A stretch of DNA of 64,000 nucleotides from Pseudoclavibacter terrae. GTDB lineage: Bacteria > Actinomycetota > Actinomycetes > Actinomycetales > Microbacteriaceae. Under the pieces are notes generated by a model that was not told where the DNA came from, made no database searches, and saw only the letters and a program-made list of their open reading frames with translations. Below, in pieces: positions 9,671 to 18,451 of this stretch; position 1 is the first letter of the stretch, and every line of letters starts with the position of its first letter. The position numbers and the translations under genes are program-made. The DNA lies in NCBI RefSeq assembly GCF_008831075.1, contig NZ_WBJX01000002.1:372001-436000 (forward strand), written 5' to 3'.

Positions 9671-9697
9671 AACGGCGCGGTCTCCGACCGCGCCGTT
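9671..9697 (+). terminator. erpA terminator
   Basis: Perfect 12-bp stem AACGGCGCGGTC (9671-9682) / GACCGCGCCGTT (9686-9697) with a three-base loop, ending TTTTG. Lies 37 bases after the erpA stop. Confidence 0.9.
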
Positions 9698-9743
9698 TTG
9701 TCGTCCCCGCGCGCCCCGGGTCATCGACCCTTCCGATTCGCAC

Positions 9744-9749
9744 TAGACT
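9744..9749 (+). promoter_or_regulatory. -10 element for the ctaCDF operon
   Basis: TAGACT, a good TAnnnT -10, lies 43 bases before the GTG start of ctaC and downstream of the erpA terminator. The predicted leader is about 30 nt with a GAAAGG ribosome-binding site. Confidence 0.5.
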
Positions 9750-9786
9750 GACAGCAACCTGTATGCGTCACCTCGAAAGGTTTGCC

Positions 9787-10716
9787 GTGCGAGACACCCG
9801 CCGCGTGAAGTGGTTCGCCGCTCCGATTGCAGCAGCCCTGATTCTGATCCTGGCTGGCTGCACGTCGCAAGAACTACGGGGCTACATGCCCGGTGACCCC
9901 GGTGTCACCAACCATTCCGACGCCTTCACGAACTTCTGGGTGAACTCCTGGATCATCCTCCTCGTCGTGGGAGGGATCACCTGGGGTCTCATCATCTGGG
10001 CGTCAGTTCTGTTCCGCCGCCGCAAGGGCGAGAAGGGCCTGCCGGCGCAGCTGCGCTACCACATGCCCATCGAGATCCTCTTCACCGTGGTCCCGGTCAT
10101 CCTCGTCGCCGGCTTCTTCGCCTTCACCGTGCGCGAGGAGGCCCCGGTCGTCTCCAACTTCGCCGAAGAAGAGCAGGACGTCAAGATCGAGGTCTACGGC
10201 AAGCAGTGGGCCTGGGACTTCAACTACCTGCCCACGAGCAACACCGAGTACGACTCCGGTGTCTACTACGAGGGCATCCAGGCGCAGGAGATCCGCGAGC
10301 CGTCCGAGGGCGGCGAGCGTGGCGCCGCCACCGGGGAGATCGACGAGGCTGCACTGCCGAAGCTCGTCCTCCCGGTCGGCGCGAACGTCACGCTCGACAT
10401 CAAGTCGCGCGACGTCATCCACTCCTTCTGGATCGTCGACTTCCACTACAAGATCGACAACATCCCTGGCCACACCAACACCATGTCGTTCGTGCCAGAA
10501 CGTGAAGGCACGTACATGGGCAAGTGCGCCGAGCTCTGCGGCGAGTACCACTCGATGATGCTCTTCCAGGTCGAGGTCGTCTCGCAGGCCGAGTACAACG
10601 CCTACATCGCCGAGCTTCGCGCGGCGGGCAACGTCGGCTCCCACGGAGACGACTACAACCGCAACCAGAACCTTCCGGGCACTGATGTTCCCGAGTTCAA
10701 CCACGAGTCGGAATAG
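9787..10716 (+). CDS. ctaC: cytochrome c oxidase subunit II (lipoprotein)
   Basis: Subunit II of the aa3-type terminal oxidase, receiving electrons from the bc1 complex through its CuA centre on the outer membrane face. The signal peptide ends with a lipobox LAGC (Cys25). Two membrane helices lie at about residues 57-79 and 97-115. The cupredoxin domain carries DVIHSFW and [12 protein letters not shown] (about 248-259), the full CuA ligand set. I choose GTG 9787 because GAAAGG (9775-9780) precedes it by six bases; an in-frame ATG at 9763 lacks a site. A loop of roughly 35 residues rich in Glu/Gly interrupts the cupredoxin region, as in related actinobacteria. Confidence 0.97.
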   Translation: MRDTRRVKWFAAPIAAALILILAGCTSQELRGYMPGDPGVTNHSDAFTNFWVNSWIILLVVGGITWGLIIWASVLFRRRKGEKGLPAQLRYHMPIEILFTVVPVILVAGFFAFTVREEAPVVSNFAEEEQDVKIEVYGKQWAWDFNYLPTSNTEYDSGVYYEGIQAQEIREPSEGGERGAATGEIDEAALPKLVLPVGANVTLDIKSRDVIHSFWIVDFHYKIDNIPGHTNTMSFVPEREGTYMGKCAELCGEYHSMMLFQVEVVSQAEYNAYIAELRAAGNVGSHGDDYNRNQNLPGTDVPEFNHESE

Positions 10717-10727
10717 GGGCGACGAAT

Positions 10728-12449
10728 ATGACGTCAACGCTGAACCGTCCAGGCATCACCCCGGTCTCTGAGGCGACCACCGCCCCCAGCAGCTCAGTCG
10801 AGCGCAAGGGCAATGTCCTCGTTTCCTGGATCACCTCGACGGACCACAAGACCATCGGGTACATGTACCTGATCTCCAGCTTCGTCTGGTTCTGCATCGG
10901 TGGTGTGATGGCGCTGGTCATCCGCACCCAGCTCTTCGAGCCGGGCATGGAGATCATCGACACCAAAGAGCAGTACAACCAGCTCTTCACCATGCACGGC
11001 ACGATCATGCTGCTCATGTTCGGGACGCCGCTGTTCTCCGGATTCGCGAACGTGCTCGTGCCCCTTCAGATCGGCACGGCCGACGTCGCCTTCCCGCGAC
11101 TCAACGCCTTCGCCTTCTGGCTCTTCACCTTCGGCGCGCTCATCGCCGTCGGCGGCTTCCTCACGCCGGGAGGTGCGGCATCCTTCGGCTGGACGGCCTA
11201 CGTCCCCTTGTCGACGACCACCTATTCCCCTGGCGTCGGAGGCAATCTCTGGGTGGCGGGGCTCGCGGCGACCGGCTTCGCGACGATCTTCGGTGCAGTC
11301 AACTTCATCACGACGATCATCACGATGCGCGCGCCTGGCATGACGATGTGGCGCATGCCGATCTTCACCTGGAACGCGATGATCACGTCCATCCTCGTGC
11401 TGTTCGCCTTCCCCGTCCTCGCGGCTGCGTGGTTCGGCCTCCTCATGGACCGCGTATTCCTCACGCACATCTACGACGTCGAGGCCGGTGGTGCGATCCT
11501 CTATCAGCACCTGTTCTGGTTCTTCGGCCATCCAGAGGTCTACGTGCTCGCCCTGCCGTTCTTCGGCATCGTCTCCGAGATCTTCCCGGCCTTCAGCAGG
11601 AAGCCGATCTTCGGCTACAAGACCCTCGTGTACGCGACGATCGCGATCGCCGCCCTGTCAGCGTCCGTGTGGGCGCACCACATGTACGTGACCGGTACCG
11701 TGCTGCTGCCGTTCTTCGCGCTCATGACGATGCTGATCGCCGTGCCGACCGGAGTGAAGATCTTCAACTGGATCGGCACCCTCTGGCGGGGATCCGTGAC
11801 GTTCGAGACCCCCATGCTGTTCTCGCTGGGCTTCCTCGTCACGTTCGTCTTCGGCGGTCTGACCGGTGTCATCCTGGCCTCGCCGATGCTCGACTTCCAC
11901 GTGTCCGACACCTACTTCGTCGTGGCGCACTTCCACTACGTGGTCTTCGGAACGATCGTGTTCGCGATGTTCGCCGGCGCCTTCTTCTGGTGGCCGAAGT
12001 GGACCGGCAAGATGCTCAACGAGCGCCTCGGCAAGATCCAGTTCTGGTTGCTGTTCATCGGCTTCCACATGACGTTCCTCATCCAGCACTGGCTCGGCGT
12101 GATGGGCATGCCGCGCAGGTACGCCACGTACCAGCCCGAGGACAACTTCACGTGGATGAACCAGCTGTCCACGATCGGCGCGTTCGTGCTCGCCATCTCG
12201 CTGCTGCCGTTCTTCCTGAACATCTTCATCACGGCGCGCAACGCGCCGAAGGTCACGGTCGACGACCCGTGGGGCTACGGCTCCTCGCTCGAGTGGGCGA
12301 CCAGCTGCCCGCCGCCGCGACACAACTTCACGTCCATCCCGCGCATCCGCTCGGAGCGCCCCGCGTTCGACCTCAACCACCCCGAGGTCGCACCACACGG
12401 ATACCGTGACCTGACGCCCGTCAACGACAAGATCGGAGAACGAGAGTGA
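10728..12449 (+). CDS. ctaD: cytochrome c oxidase subunit I
   Basis: Catalytic subunit of the aa3 oxidase, reducing O2 at the haem a3-CuB site and pumping protons. The 573-residue protein has about twelve membrane helices. Visible landmarks are the haem-ligand region MHGTIMLL, the CuB ligand [10 protein letters not shown] (His near residue 268), the CuB His pair in WAHHMYVTG (about 316-317), and the haem ligands HFHYV. It follows ctaC by 11 bases and overlaps ctaF by four (GTGA), so the three genes form one translationally coupled operon. Confidence 0.98.
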   Translation: MTSTLNRPGITPVSEATTAPSSSVERKGNVLVSWITSTDHKTIGYMYLISSFVWFCIGGVMALVIRTQLFEPGMEIIDTKEQYNQLFTMHGTIMLLMFGTPLFSGFANVLVPLQIGTADVAFPRLNAFAFWLFTFGALIAVGGFLTPGGAASFGWTAYVPLSTTTYSPGVGGNLWVAGLAATGFATIFGAVNFITTIITMRAPGMTMWRMPIFTWNAMITSILVLFAFPVLAAAWFGLLMDRVFLTHIYDVEAGGAILYQHLFWFFGHPEVYVLALPFFGIVSEIFPAFSRKPIFGYKTLVYATIAIAALSASVWAHHMYVTGTVLLPFFALMTMLIAVPTGVKIFNWIGTLWRGSVTFETPMLFSLGFLVTFVFGGLTGVILASPMLDFHVSDTYFVVAHFHYVVFGTIVFAMFAGAFFWWPKWTGKMLNERLGKIQFWLLFIGFHMTFLIQHWLGVMGMPRRYATYQPEDNFTWMNQLSTIGAFVLAISLLPFFLNIFITARNAPKVTVDDPWGYGSSLEWATSCPPPRHNFTSIPRIRSERPAFDLNHPEVAPHGYRDLTPVNDKIGERE

Positions 12450-12868
12450 AGACCTCAGCCCGCCTCCTCTGGGTCCTCGCCGTCTTCTACGCGGTTGTGA
12501 CCGTCATCTACGTCCTCTGGACTCGTGCGGCCCTCGGGCACTACGAGTGGGTCGGCATCGTCGCACTGGCGCTCTCTGGTCTGTTCGTGGCGTTCGTCGC
12601 GTTCTACCTGGGCAGCTCAGCGAAGCCGTTCCGTGTGCACGTCCTCCCTGAGGACCGTCTCGACGGAGAGATCGCCGACGCCGACCCCGAGCTCGGGTTC
12701 TTCCCGCCGCAGAGCTGGTGGCCGTTCGTGCTGGCGCTCGCCGTGGGACTGATCTTCCTCGGCCTGTCGATCGGCGGATGGTGGTTCGCGTACTTCGCGG
12801 CGCCGCTGTTCATCATCGCGATCGTCGGCTGGGTGTTCGAGTACTACCGCGGACGCTACGCCCACTAG
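12446..12868 (+). CDS. ctaF: cytochrome c oxidase subunit IV (actinobacterial CtaF)
   Basis: Small accessory subunit of the actinobacterial aa3 oxidase, 140 residues with four predicted membrane helices grouped two and two around a hydrophilic loop rich in Asp and Pro. The start is a GTG overlapping the ctaD TGA. The assignment rests on position after ctaD and on the typical sequence ([22 protein letters not shown] between the helix pairs, cited here only in part: DPELGFFPP). It ends 19 bases before a strong terminator. Confidence 0.9.
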   Translation: MKTSARLLWVLAVFYAVVTVIYVLWTRAALGHYEWVGIVALALSGLFVAFVAFYLGSSAKPFRVHVLPEDRLDGEIADADPELGFFPPQSWWPFVLALAVGLIFLGLSIGGWWFAYFAAPLFIIAIVGWVFEYYRGRYAH

Positions 12869-12886
12869 GCACGTCCGAAGGCTTCT

Positions 12887-12914
12887 GGCCCGCCCCTCTC
12901 ACGAGGGGCGGGCC
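12887..12914 (+). terminator. ctaCDF terminator
   Basis: Perfect 12-bp stem GGCCCGCCCCTC (12887-12898) / GAGGGGCGGGCC (12903-12914), loop TCAC, then ATTTG. Confidence 0.88.
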
Positions 12915-14040
12915 ATTTGCATGCGGCGGATCGGTGCGTGCTGCGCTCGGTGCGTGCGCGGCCGGCCGGGTGGTCCCTCAAGGCCGGGGATGCGTGATCA
13001 CGTGCTGGTGCTGCTGCTGGTGCTGGCCCCAGGGCGGGGCCGGGGCGACATGGGCCTGGTGTGGGCCTTGTACGCCGGAGGCTCCTCGCTTCGTGAGTCG
13101 CTCGGCAGGCGGCACATCCCCGCGGGCGCCGGTCATCTCGCTGCGCAGAAGGGGCTGCGCGAGACGATGACGATCGGCAGTGTACGCGTGCATGGCGTCG
13201 GCTCGGCCCATCACGAGTCATCGGCGGGCCACACGCACGTGCGCTGGGGTCTCCGCGACCCGAGGCACGAGGAGGAGGGAGACAGTCGCTCATCGTCCGA
13301 GGGCCGCAGACTTCGCTCAGTGTGACCACGCGCGTCTCGGCCTGGAGGATCGGCGCGGAGGATCGGCGCGGACGCGCGGGTTCAGACGAGCTGAACTCCT
13401 CGCTAGTGATGATGCGTAGTCCTGGACCCCACCGACGCCGTACGAAGAACGTCGTATTCGCTCCCTGCAGGGGCCGAGCGCTGGACCACGTGGCGAGAAC
13501 AAGCACTGTCCCGCTCTGCACGCTGTGGCGCCTGTATGGCTTGTCGACACCACTGCTGCGCGAGCCCGGGTGTTCGAGATCCAGTAGTCCTCAGCGGCTG
13601 CGTGCGCGTCGATGACACGCGCCTGCTCGACAGTGTGAAGACTTGAGAGGTCTGATACCTGCCGGCGTCGCAGTCGACCGCCCAGACGAGCGGGTCTCGT
13701 CACGCGACACCGGCGGGGGACGACAGCGCACACTCCGTGTGGACCGCCGCGAGTCGGGGCCCAACGCACACCCCAGGACCACGGCTCCTCCCCGCGCGTG
13801 GCGCGGTCGAGACGCAGCCCAACCCGGCGCAGCGCCGGCCCGGCAACCGGGGGAGCAGTTGCGGTTCTCATCTGCTCGGAGAGACGACCACAAGTGGGCC
13901 CGGGGACGCTGAACCATCGTCCCCGGTCGTTTCCGCCCGCAGGGTGGGACCTGCAACGGGCGCACTGCAGCGCCTCGCTGATCGCACCCATCCACCCATC
14001 GTTCGCGATCCTGAGGCTGCTCGACGGCCGGGACGAGAAT
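12915..14040. other. 1.1-kb stretch with no supported gene, several hairpins
   Basis: This interval separates the two convergent respiratory operons. Open frames on both strands give low-complexity Arg/Ser/Gly-rich translations with no family resemblance and no ribosome-binding sites, so I call none. It contains a 13-bp direct repeat (GGAGGATCGGCGC at 13344-13356 and 13357-13369). It also contains adjacent perfect hairpins: CCGGCG/CGCCGG (13824-13838), CCCGG/CCGGG (13839-13851), GAGCAG/CTGCTC (13852-13877) and a terminator-like 9-bp stem CCGGGGACG/CGTCCCCGG (13900-13926) followed by TCGTTT. A decayed gene or a structured RNA are both possible; I cannot decide. Confidence 0.5.
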
Positions 14041-14077
14041 GGGGCTGCCAGACCGCTTGCGCGGATCTGACAGCCCC
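14041..14077 (-). terminator. terminator of the ctaE-qcrCAB operon
   Basis: GGGGCTGCCAGA (14041-14052) pairs with TCTGACAGCCCC (14066-14077). The single imperfect pair becomes G-U in RNA made from the minus strand, so the hairpin is perfect only for leftward transcription. It lies 40 bases past the qcrB stop. A clear T-run is lacking. Confidence 0.7.
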
Positions 14078-14116
14078 ATCTGCAACCCAGGAGGGCCGCC
14101 GCGACCTGCCTACGAC

Positions 14117-15721
14117 CTAGTGGTGGCCGTGGTGTGCCTGCTCGAGCTCGCCCTTGGCGACGGGCTCGACACGGTCCTCGAAGAACCACCGCGACAGAGC
14201 GGCACGCACTCGCATGGGCGCCGTGATCTTCCCATCCGCGTTCGGACGGAGCATGATCGGTGCCTGCTCGTTGTAGGAGACCAGCTCCCAGCGGTCGTAC
14301 TTGTCGAGGGGAACTTCGACTTCCACGAACTCGCCGTGGGGAAGTCGGAGCACGCGGCCCGACTCGACACCGTGGAGTGCGAGCGAACGGTCGCGCTTCT
14401 GCAGGCCAATGCAGATTCGCTTCGTCGCGATGTACGCGATGATCGGTCCGAGGATGAGCATCACCTGGAGGAAGTGGATGACGTGTTCCATGGCGAGGTG
14501 GAAGTGCGTCGCCATGAGGTCCGAGCTGGCTGCCGCCCACATGACCGCGTAGAACGTGACGCCGGCGGCACCGATAGCGGTGCGGGTCGGCGCGTTGCGC
14601 GGACGGTCGAGCAGGTGGTGCTCGCGCTTGTCACCCGTGATCCAGGCCTCGATGAAGGGGTACACGATGACCAGCACGATGAAGATGCCGATGACGATCA
14701 GCGGTGTGAGGATCGCGAACGACCACGTGTGGTTGAACCAGTACACCTCCCAGCCCGGTGGGATGAGGCGGAGCATTCCGTCGGCGAACCCGATGTACCA
14801 GTCAGGCTGAGTTCCAGCTGACACGGGGGACGGGTCGTACGGGCCGTAGTTCCACACCGGGTTGATCGAGAAGAACGACGCGATGAGGAAGATGAGGCCG
14901 AAGATGAGGAAGAAGAACCCTCCAGCCTTCCCCGCGAAGACCGGGAGGACCGGGTTTCCGACGACGTTGCCGTTCGTGCGGCCGGGTCCAGGCCACTGGG
15001 TGTGCTTGTTGATCACCATGAGGGCAAGGTGCAGCGCGATGAACAGGATGACCATCGCGGGCAGGATCATGATGTGCAGCGAGTAGAGACGGCCGACGAT
15101 CTCGGTGCCGGGGAACTCGCCGCCGAAGAACAGGAACGAGACCCACGTTCCGACGAGCGGGATGCCCTTCATGATGCCGTCGATGATGCGCAGGCCGTTG
15201 CCGGAGAGCAGGTCGTCGGGAAGCGAGTAGCCCGTGAAGCCCTCAGCCATCGCGAGGATGAAGAGCACGAAGCCGACGACCCAGTTGAGCTCACGGGGCT
15301 TGCGGAACGCGCCGGTGAAGAAGACGCGCAGCATGTGCAGGCCGATTGAGGCCACGAACAGCAGGGCCGCCCAGTGGTGCACCTGGCGCATGAGGAGGCC
15401 ACCGCGGATGTCGAACGAGATGTCGAGCGTGGAGGCCATCGCGGCCGACATGCCCATGCCCTTGAGCGGCAGGTAGGAGCCTTCATATTCGACGTGCGCC
15501 ATCGACGGGTCGAAGAAGAACGTCAGGAACGTGCCGGAGAGCAGGATGACGACGAAGCTGTAGAGCGCGATCTCGCCGAGCATGAAGGACCAGTGGTCCG
15601 GGAAGATCTTGCGGCCGAACTCCTTGACCGCACCCGAGATCGTGGTGCGCTCGTCGAGGTAGTTGGCGGCGCCGGCGATGAAGCCGCCTTCGCGGACCGG
15701 AGCTTTATACGTTGTAGTCAT
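14117..15721 (-). CDS. qcrB: cytochrome bc1 complex cytochrome b subunit
   Basis: Membrane core of the menaquinol:cytochrome c oxidoreductase, carrying two b haems. The 534-residue protein has haem-ligand histidines in HHWAALLF, GLHMLRVF and LHIMILP/ALHLALM. The quinone-site motif reads PDWY rather than PEWY, usual in actinobacteria. A C-terminal extension of about 120 residues lies on the cytoplasmic side and is typical of Gram-positive QcrB. Its ATG lies 17 bases inside the end of qcrA, so the two are coupled. Last gene of the leftward ctaE-qcrC-qcrA-qcrB operon. Confidence 0.97.
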   Translation of the reverse strand: MTTTYKAPVREGGFIAGAANYLDERTTISGAVKEFGRKIFPDHWSFMLGEIALYSFVVILLSGTFLTFFFDPSMAHVEYEGSYLPLKGMGMSAAMASTLDISFDIRGGLLMRQVHHWAALLFVASIGLHMLRVFFTGAFRKPRELNWVVGFVLFILAMAEGFTGYSLPDDLLSGNGLRIIDGIMKGIPLVGTWVSFLFFGGEFPGTEIVGRLYSLHIMILPAMVILFIALHLALMVINKHTQWPGPGRTNGNVVGNPVLPVFAGKAGGFFFLIFGLIFLIASFFSINPVWNYGPYDPSPVSAGTQPDWYIGFADGMLRLIPPGWEVYWFNHTWSFAILTPLIVIGIFIVLVIVYPFIEAWITGDKREHHLLDRPRNAPTRTAIGAAGVTFYAVMWAAASSDLMATHFHLAMEHVIHFLQVMLILGPIIAYIATKRICIGLQKRDRSLALHGVESGRVLRLPHGEFVEVEVPLDKYDRWELVSYNEQAPIMLRPNADGKITAPMRVRAALSRWFFEDRVEPVAKGELEQAHHGHH

Positions 15722-16784
15722 GGCGTCGCTCCCAGAAGCTCGGTCCGACAGGTTCGGTGAAGTCGCTCTGCGCGATCAGGTAGCCCTCGTCGTCGACGGC
15801 GATCGGCAGCTGCGGGAGCGGACGACCAGCGGGTCCGAAGATGACCTCGCAGTGGTTCTTGACGTCGAACTGCGACTGGTGGCAGGGGCAGAGCAGGTGG
15901 TGCGTCTGCTGCTCGTACAGAGCAACAGGGCAGCCGACGTGCGTGCAGACCTTGGAGTAGGCGACGATGCCGTCGTACGACCAGCCTGCACGGTCTTCGC
16001 GCTCGTTGAGCTGGTCTGCGGGGAGACGCATCAGAAGGACGACGGCCTTGGCCTTCTCCTCGAGCAGGTGGTGCTCGAGGTCGATGAGGCCGTCCGGGAT
16101 CACGTGGAACGCGGAGCCGTACGTGACGTCGGCCGCGCGGATCGGGGTGCCCGTAGGGTCGCGGACGAGACGCGTTCCTTCTTCCCACATGGTGTGCGAG
16201 AGGGACTCGACCGGGTCCGGGTTGTTTCCGTTGTAGAGGTCACGGAAGAGGACGATGCCTGGAAGCGGCATGGCGACGAGCGCACCGATGAGCGAGTTGC
16301 GGAACAGCTTGCGGCGGCTGAAGCCGGATTCCTCGTTGGCCTGCGCGAAGATTTCGACTGCACGCGAGCGCGTCGCGGGCGAGCCCTTGCCCGGGTGGCG
16401 TGCTTCTGCCATCTCGTGGTCGGCCATGAGGTACTTCGACCAGGCGACCGTGCCGATGCCGATGGCGAGCATTGCGAGGGCGATGCCGATGCCGAGGAAC
16501 ATGTTGTTCGCACGTACCGTGGAGATGTCCTCGCGGCTGATCGGCCACACGAAGTAGGCGACGACAGCGAAGATGCTGGCGAGCGCCGAAAAGACGAAGA
16601 GCGCGACGAGGAGGCGCTCGGTGCGCTTCGCCTGTGCGGGGTCTACGTCGGTGATCCGGTCGCGGTGCGCCGGCATGCCAGGGTTCTCGAAGCCGTCCTT
16701 GGGAAGGATCGCGGTCCCGATGTGAGGCGCCCGCTCCGACGAAGGAGCAGTGCGAAGCTCTCCGCCGTGTTCGCCATCAGCCAT
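15705..16784 (-). CDS. qcrA: cytochrome bc1 complex Rieske iron-sulfur subunit
   Basis: Carries the 2Fe-2S cluster that takes the first electron from menaquinol. The 359-residue protein has a charged N-terminal region, three predicted membrane helices (actinobacterial type rather than the single helix of other Rieske proteins) and a C-terminal Rieske domain. Cluster motifs CTHVGC (about residues 279-284) and CPCHQS (about 299) are intact. It overlaps qcrB by 17 bases, and qcrC lies 72 bases upstream. The start ATG follows GAAAGGG. Confidence 0.97.
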   Translation of the reverse strand: MADGEHGGELRTAPSSERAPHIGTAILPKDGFENPGMPAHRDRITDVDPAQAKRTERLLVALFVFSALASIFAVVAYFVWPISREDISTVRANNMFLGIGIALAMLAIGIGTVAWSKYLMADHEMAEARHPGKGSPATRSRAVEIFAQANEESGFSRRKLFRNSLIGALVAMPLPGIVLFRDLYNGNNPDPVESLSHTMWEEGTRLVRDPTGTPIRAADVTYGSAFHVIPDGLIDLEHHLLEEKAKAVVLLMRLPADQLNEREDRAGWSYDGIVAYSKVCTHVGCPVALYEQQTHHLLCPCHQSQFDVKNHCEVIFGPAGRPLPQLPIAVDDEGYLIAQSDFTEPVGPSFWERRHDYNV

Positions 16785-16856
16785 GGTGATCCCTTTCTGG
16801 GTGTGTCTGTTCAGCTGCAGTATGTCTTGGATGCCTGTGCCAGGCCTCAGCCGGCA

Positions 16857-17690
16857 CTAGTTCGGTCGAGTGGCGATCCAGACCGCCATGGCGACGCCGG
16901 CACCGATGCCGAAGATCCAGATGAAGAGGCCTTCGGAGACGGGTCCGAGCGAGCCGAGGCTGTTGCCGCCGATCGTGCCGGTGACCTCGGTCTGCCAGCG
17001 GATGGCCGTGATGATGTCGGCCTTGTCCTGGGGGGTGAGGTTCGCGTCGTTGAACACGGGCATGTTCTGCGGACCGGTGATCATGGCCTCGTAGAGGTGC
17101 ACCGGCTCGACGGTCATGAGCTCGGGAGCGAACTTGCCCTCGGTCAGGGCACCGCCCGCGCCGGCCACGTTGTGGCACATGGCGCAGTTGATGCGGAAGA
17201 GCTCCGCTCCTCGTGCCGCGTCGCCGTCGGCCTGCAGGTACTGCTCGTCGGGGACAGCGGGGCCCGGGGCCAGCGATGCCACGTAGTCGGCGAGGTCGCT
17301 GATGCCCTGCTCGTCGAACTGGACGGGCTTCGCGGGCGCCTGGGCGGCGTTCGCCTGCATCGGCATGCGTCCGGTGCCGACCTGGAAGTCGACGGCGGCC
17401 GCTCCGACGCCGATGAGGCTCGGCCCGTTCTCGGTGCCGGCGGCGTTCATGCCGTGGCAGGTAGCGCAGTTCGCGCCGAAGAGCGCAGCGCCGTTCTCGA
17501 TGTCGCTCGCCGCGGCGGGGGCGGCACCCTGTGCTGCGGCTGCCGTCGTGGCGGAGTCGATCGCCGTGTACGCGCCTCCGGTGAGGAGGAGGCCGGCTCC
17601 GAGGAGTGCGGCGGTGGCGAGGGGGGTGCGGCGGCGTGCCGTCTTGCGGGTCGCCGTCTTCGCAGTCCGTGGTTTGGTCGTTCGGAACAT
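16857..17690 (-). CDS. qcrC: di-haem cytochrome c subunit of the bc1 complex
   Basis: In actinobacteria this membrane-bound subunit replaces soluble cytochrome c and passes electrons directly to the oxidase in a bc1-aa3 supercomplex. The 277-residue protein has an N-terminal signal-anchor (about residues 23-46), two haem-binding motifs CATCH (Cys75, Cys78, His79) and CAMCH (Cys169, Cys172, His173), and a C-terminal membrane helix ending WIATRPN. An Ala-rich linker follows the signal region. ATG 17690 is chosen because upstream in-frame sequence is antisense to ctaE and unlike the family. Confidence 0.96.
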   Translation of the reverse strand: MFRTTKPRTAKTATRKTARRRTPLATAALLGAGLLLTGGAYTAIDSATTAAAAQGAAPAAASDIENGAALFGANCATCHGMNAAGTENGPSLIGVGAAAVDFQVGTGRMPMQANAAQAPAKPVQFDEQGISDLADYVASLAPGPAVPDEQYLQADGDAARGAELFRINCAMCHNVAGAGGALTEGKFAPELMTVEPVHLYEAMITGPQNMPVFNDANLTPQDKADIITAIRWQTEVTGTIGGNSLGSLGPVSEGLFIWIFGIGAGVAMAVWIATRPN

Positions 17691-17712
17691 TTGGGTGTTC
17701 TCCAGGATCGGG

Positions 17713-18345
17713 CTACGAGAAGTAGGGCAGCAGGTAGATGACGAAGAAGAGCGCAACCCAGACCACGTCGACGAAGTGCCAGTAGTAGGAGATGCCCAGC
17801 GCGCTGCTGACCTCACGGGTGCCCATGCGCCTGGCCGAGTACATGCGGCCGATGACGAGGAGGAACGTGACGAGTCCGCCGGTCACGTGCAGGCCGTGGA
17901 AGCCGGTCGTCATGTAGAAGGCGCTCGTGTACGCGTTGAGGTTGAGGACGTAGCCCTCGCTGACGAGCGTGGCGTACTCCCAGACCTGGCCCGCGACGAA
18001 GATGCCGCCGAGGAGGACCGTGAGGTAGAACCATTCGATGGCACCCCAGTGCTTGGGGCTCTTGCCGGTCGCACGCGCCTGCTCGCGCTCGGCCGCGAAC
18101 GTGCCGAACTGGCACGTGAACGACGAGCTCACGAGGATGAGCGTGTTGATGGTCGCGAAGGGGACGTTCAGCACGCTGTGGCCTTCGGCGAACTGCTCCG
18201 GCGCCATCGAGCGCAGGGTGAAGAAGATCGCGAAGAGCCCAGCGAAGAACATCACTTCGCTACCGAGCCAAACGATGACGCCGATGGCAGTCGTATTGGG
18301 GCGATGGACCGTGTGCACGGCCTGAGCGGAGGTTGCAGCAGTCAC
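17713..18345 (-). CDS. ctaE: cytochrome c oxidase subunit III
   Basis: Subunit III of the aa3 oxidase, 210 residues with five predicted helices, the short actinobacterial form. Recognisable segments are IVWLGSEVMFFAGLF, FYMTTGFHGLHV and YYWHFVDVVW, conserved around the subunit I interface. The start is GTG 18345; the minus-strand -10 CATAAT (18352-18357) lies six bases before it, which predicts a leaderless mRNA. It heads the ctaE-qcrC-qcrA-qcrB operon, separate from ctaCDF but needed for the same complex. Confidence 0.96.
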   Translation of the reverse strand: MTAATSAQAVHTVHRPNTTAIGVIVWLGSEVMFFAGLFAIFFTLRSMAPEQFAEGHSVLNVPFATINTLILVSSSFTCQFGTFAAEREQARATGKSPKHWGAIEWFYLTVLLGGIFVAGQVWEYATLVSEGYVLNLNAYTSAFYMTTGFHGLHVTGGLVTFLLVIGRMYSARRMGTREVSSALGISYYWHFVDVVWVALFFVIYLLPYFS

Positions 18346-18351
18346 CTGACC

Positions 18352-18357
18352 ATTATG
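18352..18357 (-). promoter_or_regulatory. leaderless promoter of ctaE-qcrCAB
   Basis: CATAAT on the minus strand, six bases before the GTG start of ctaE. No Shine-Dalgarno sequence can fit. The next gene, trpD, is divergent from 18452. Confidence 0.55.
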
Positions 18358-18438
18358 ACCGATTTCCCAGGCTCCCGAGACAAGGCGGCCCCGACCGGCG
18401 GGTCGCGTCCGATTAGGTGTGCCTGGGTGGTGGACGAC

Positions 18439-18444
18439 TATCGT
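18439..18444 (+). promoter_or_regulatory. leaderless promoter of trpD
   Basis: TATCGT followed by seven bases and then the trpD ATG at 18452, leaving no room for a ribosome-binding site. Confidence 0.45.
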
Positions 18445-18451
18445 TTCCTGC

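Noticed and set aside
12921-13325. A 134-codon plus-strand frame after ctaF
   Set aside because: Composition is unlike coding sequence here, there is no start signal beyond the ctaF terminator, and no family resemblance.
13317-14540. A 407-codon minus-strand frame running from the gene-free region into qcrB
   Set aside because: It overlaps the certain qcrB gene in another frame, crosses the qcr terminator, and has no ribosome-binding site or recognisable domain.
15663-17741. A 692-codon open frame on the plus strand opposite qcrA and qcrC
   Set aside because: Low-complexity, charged translation typical of antisense in GC-rich DNA; the minus-strand genes carry intact Rieske and haem motifs.
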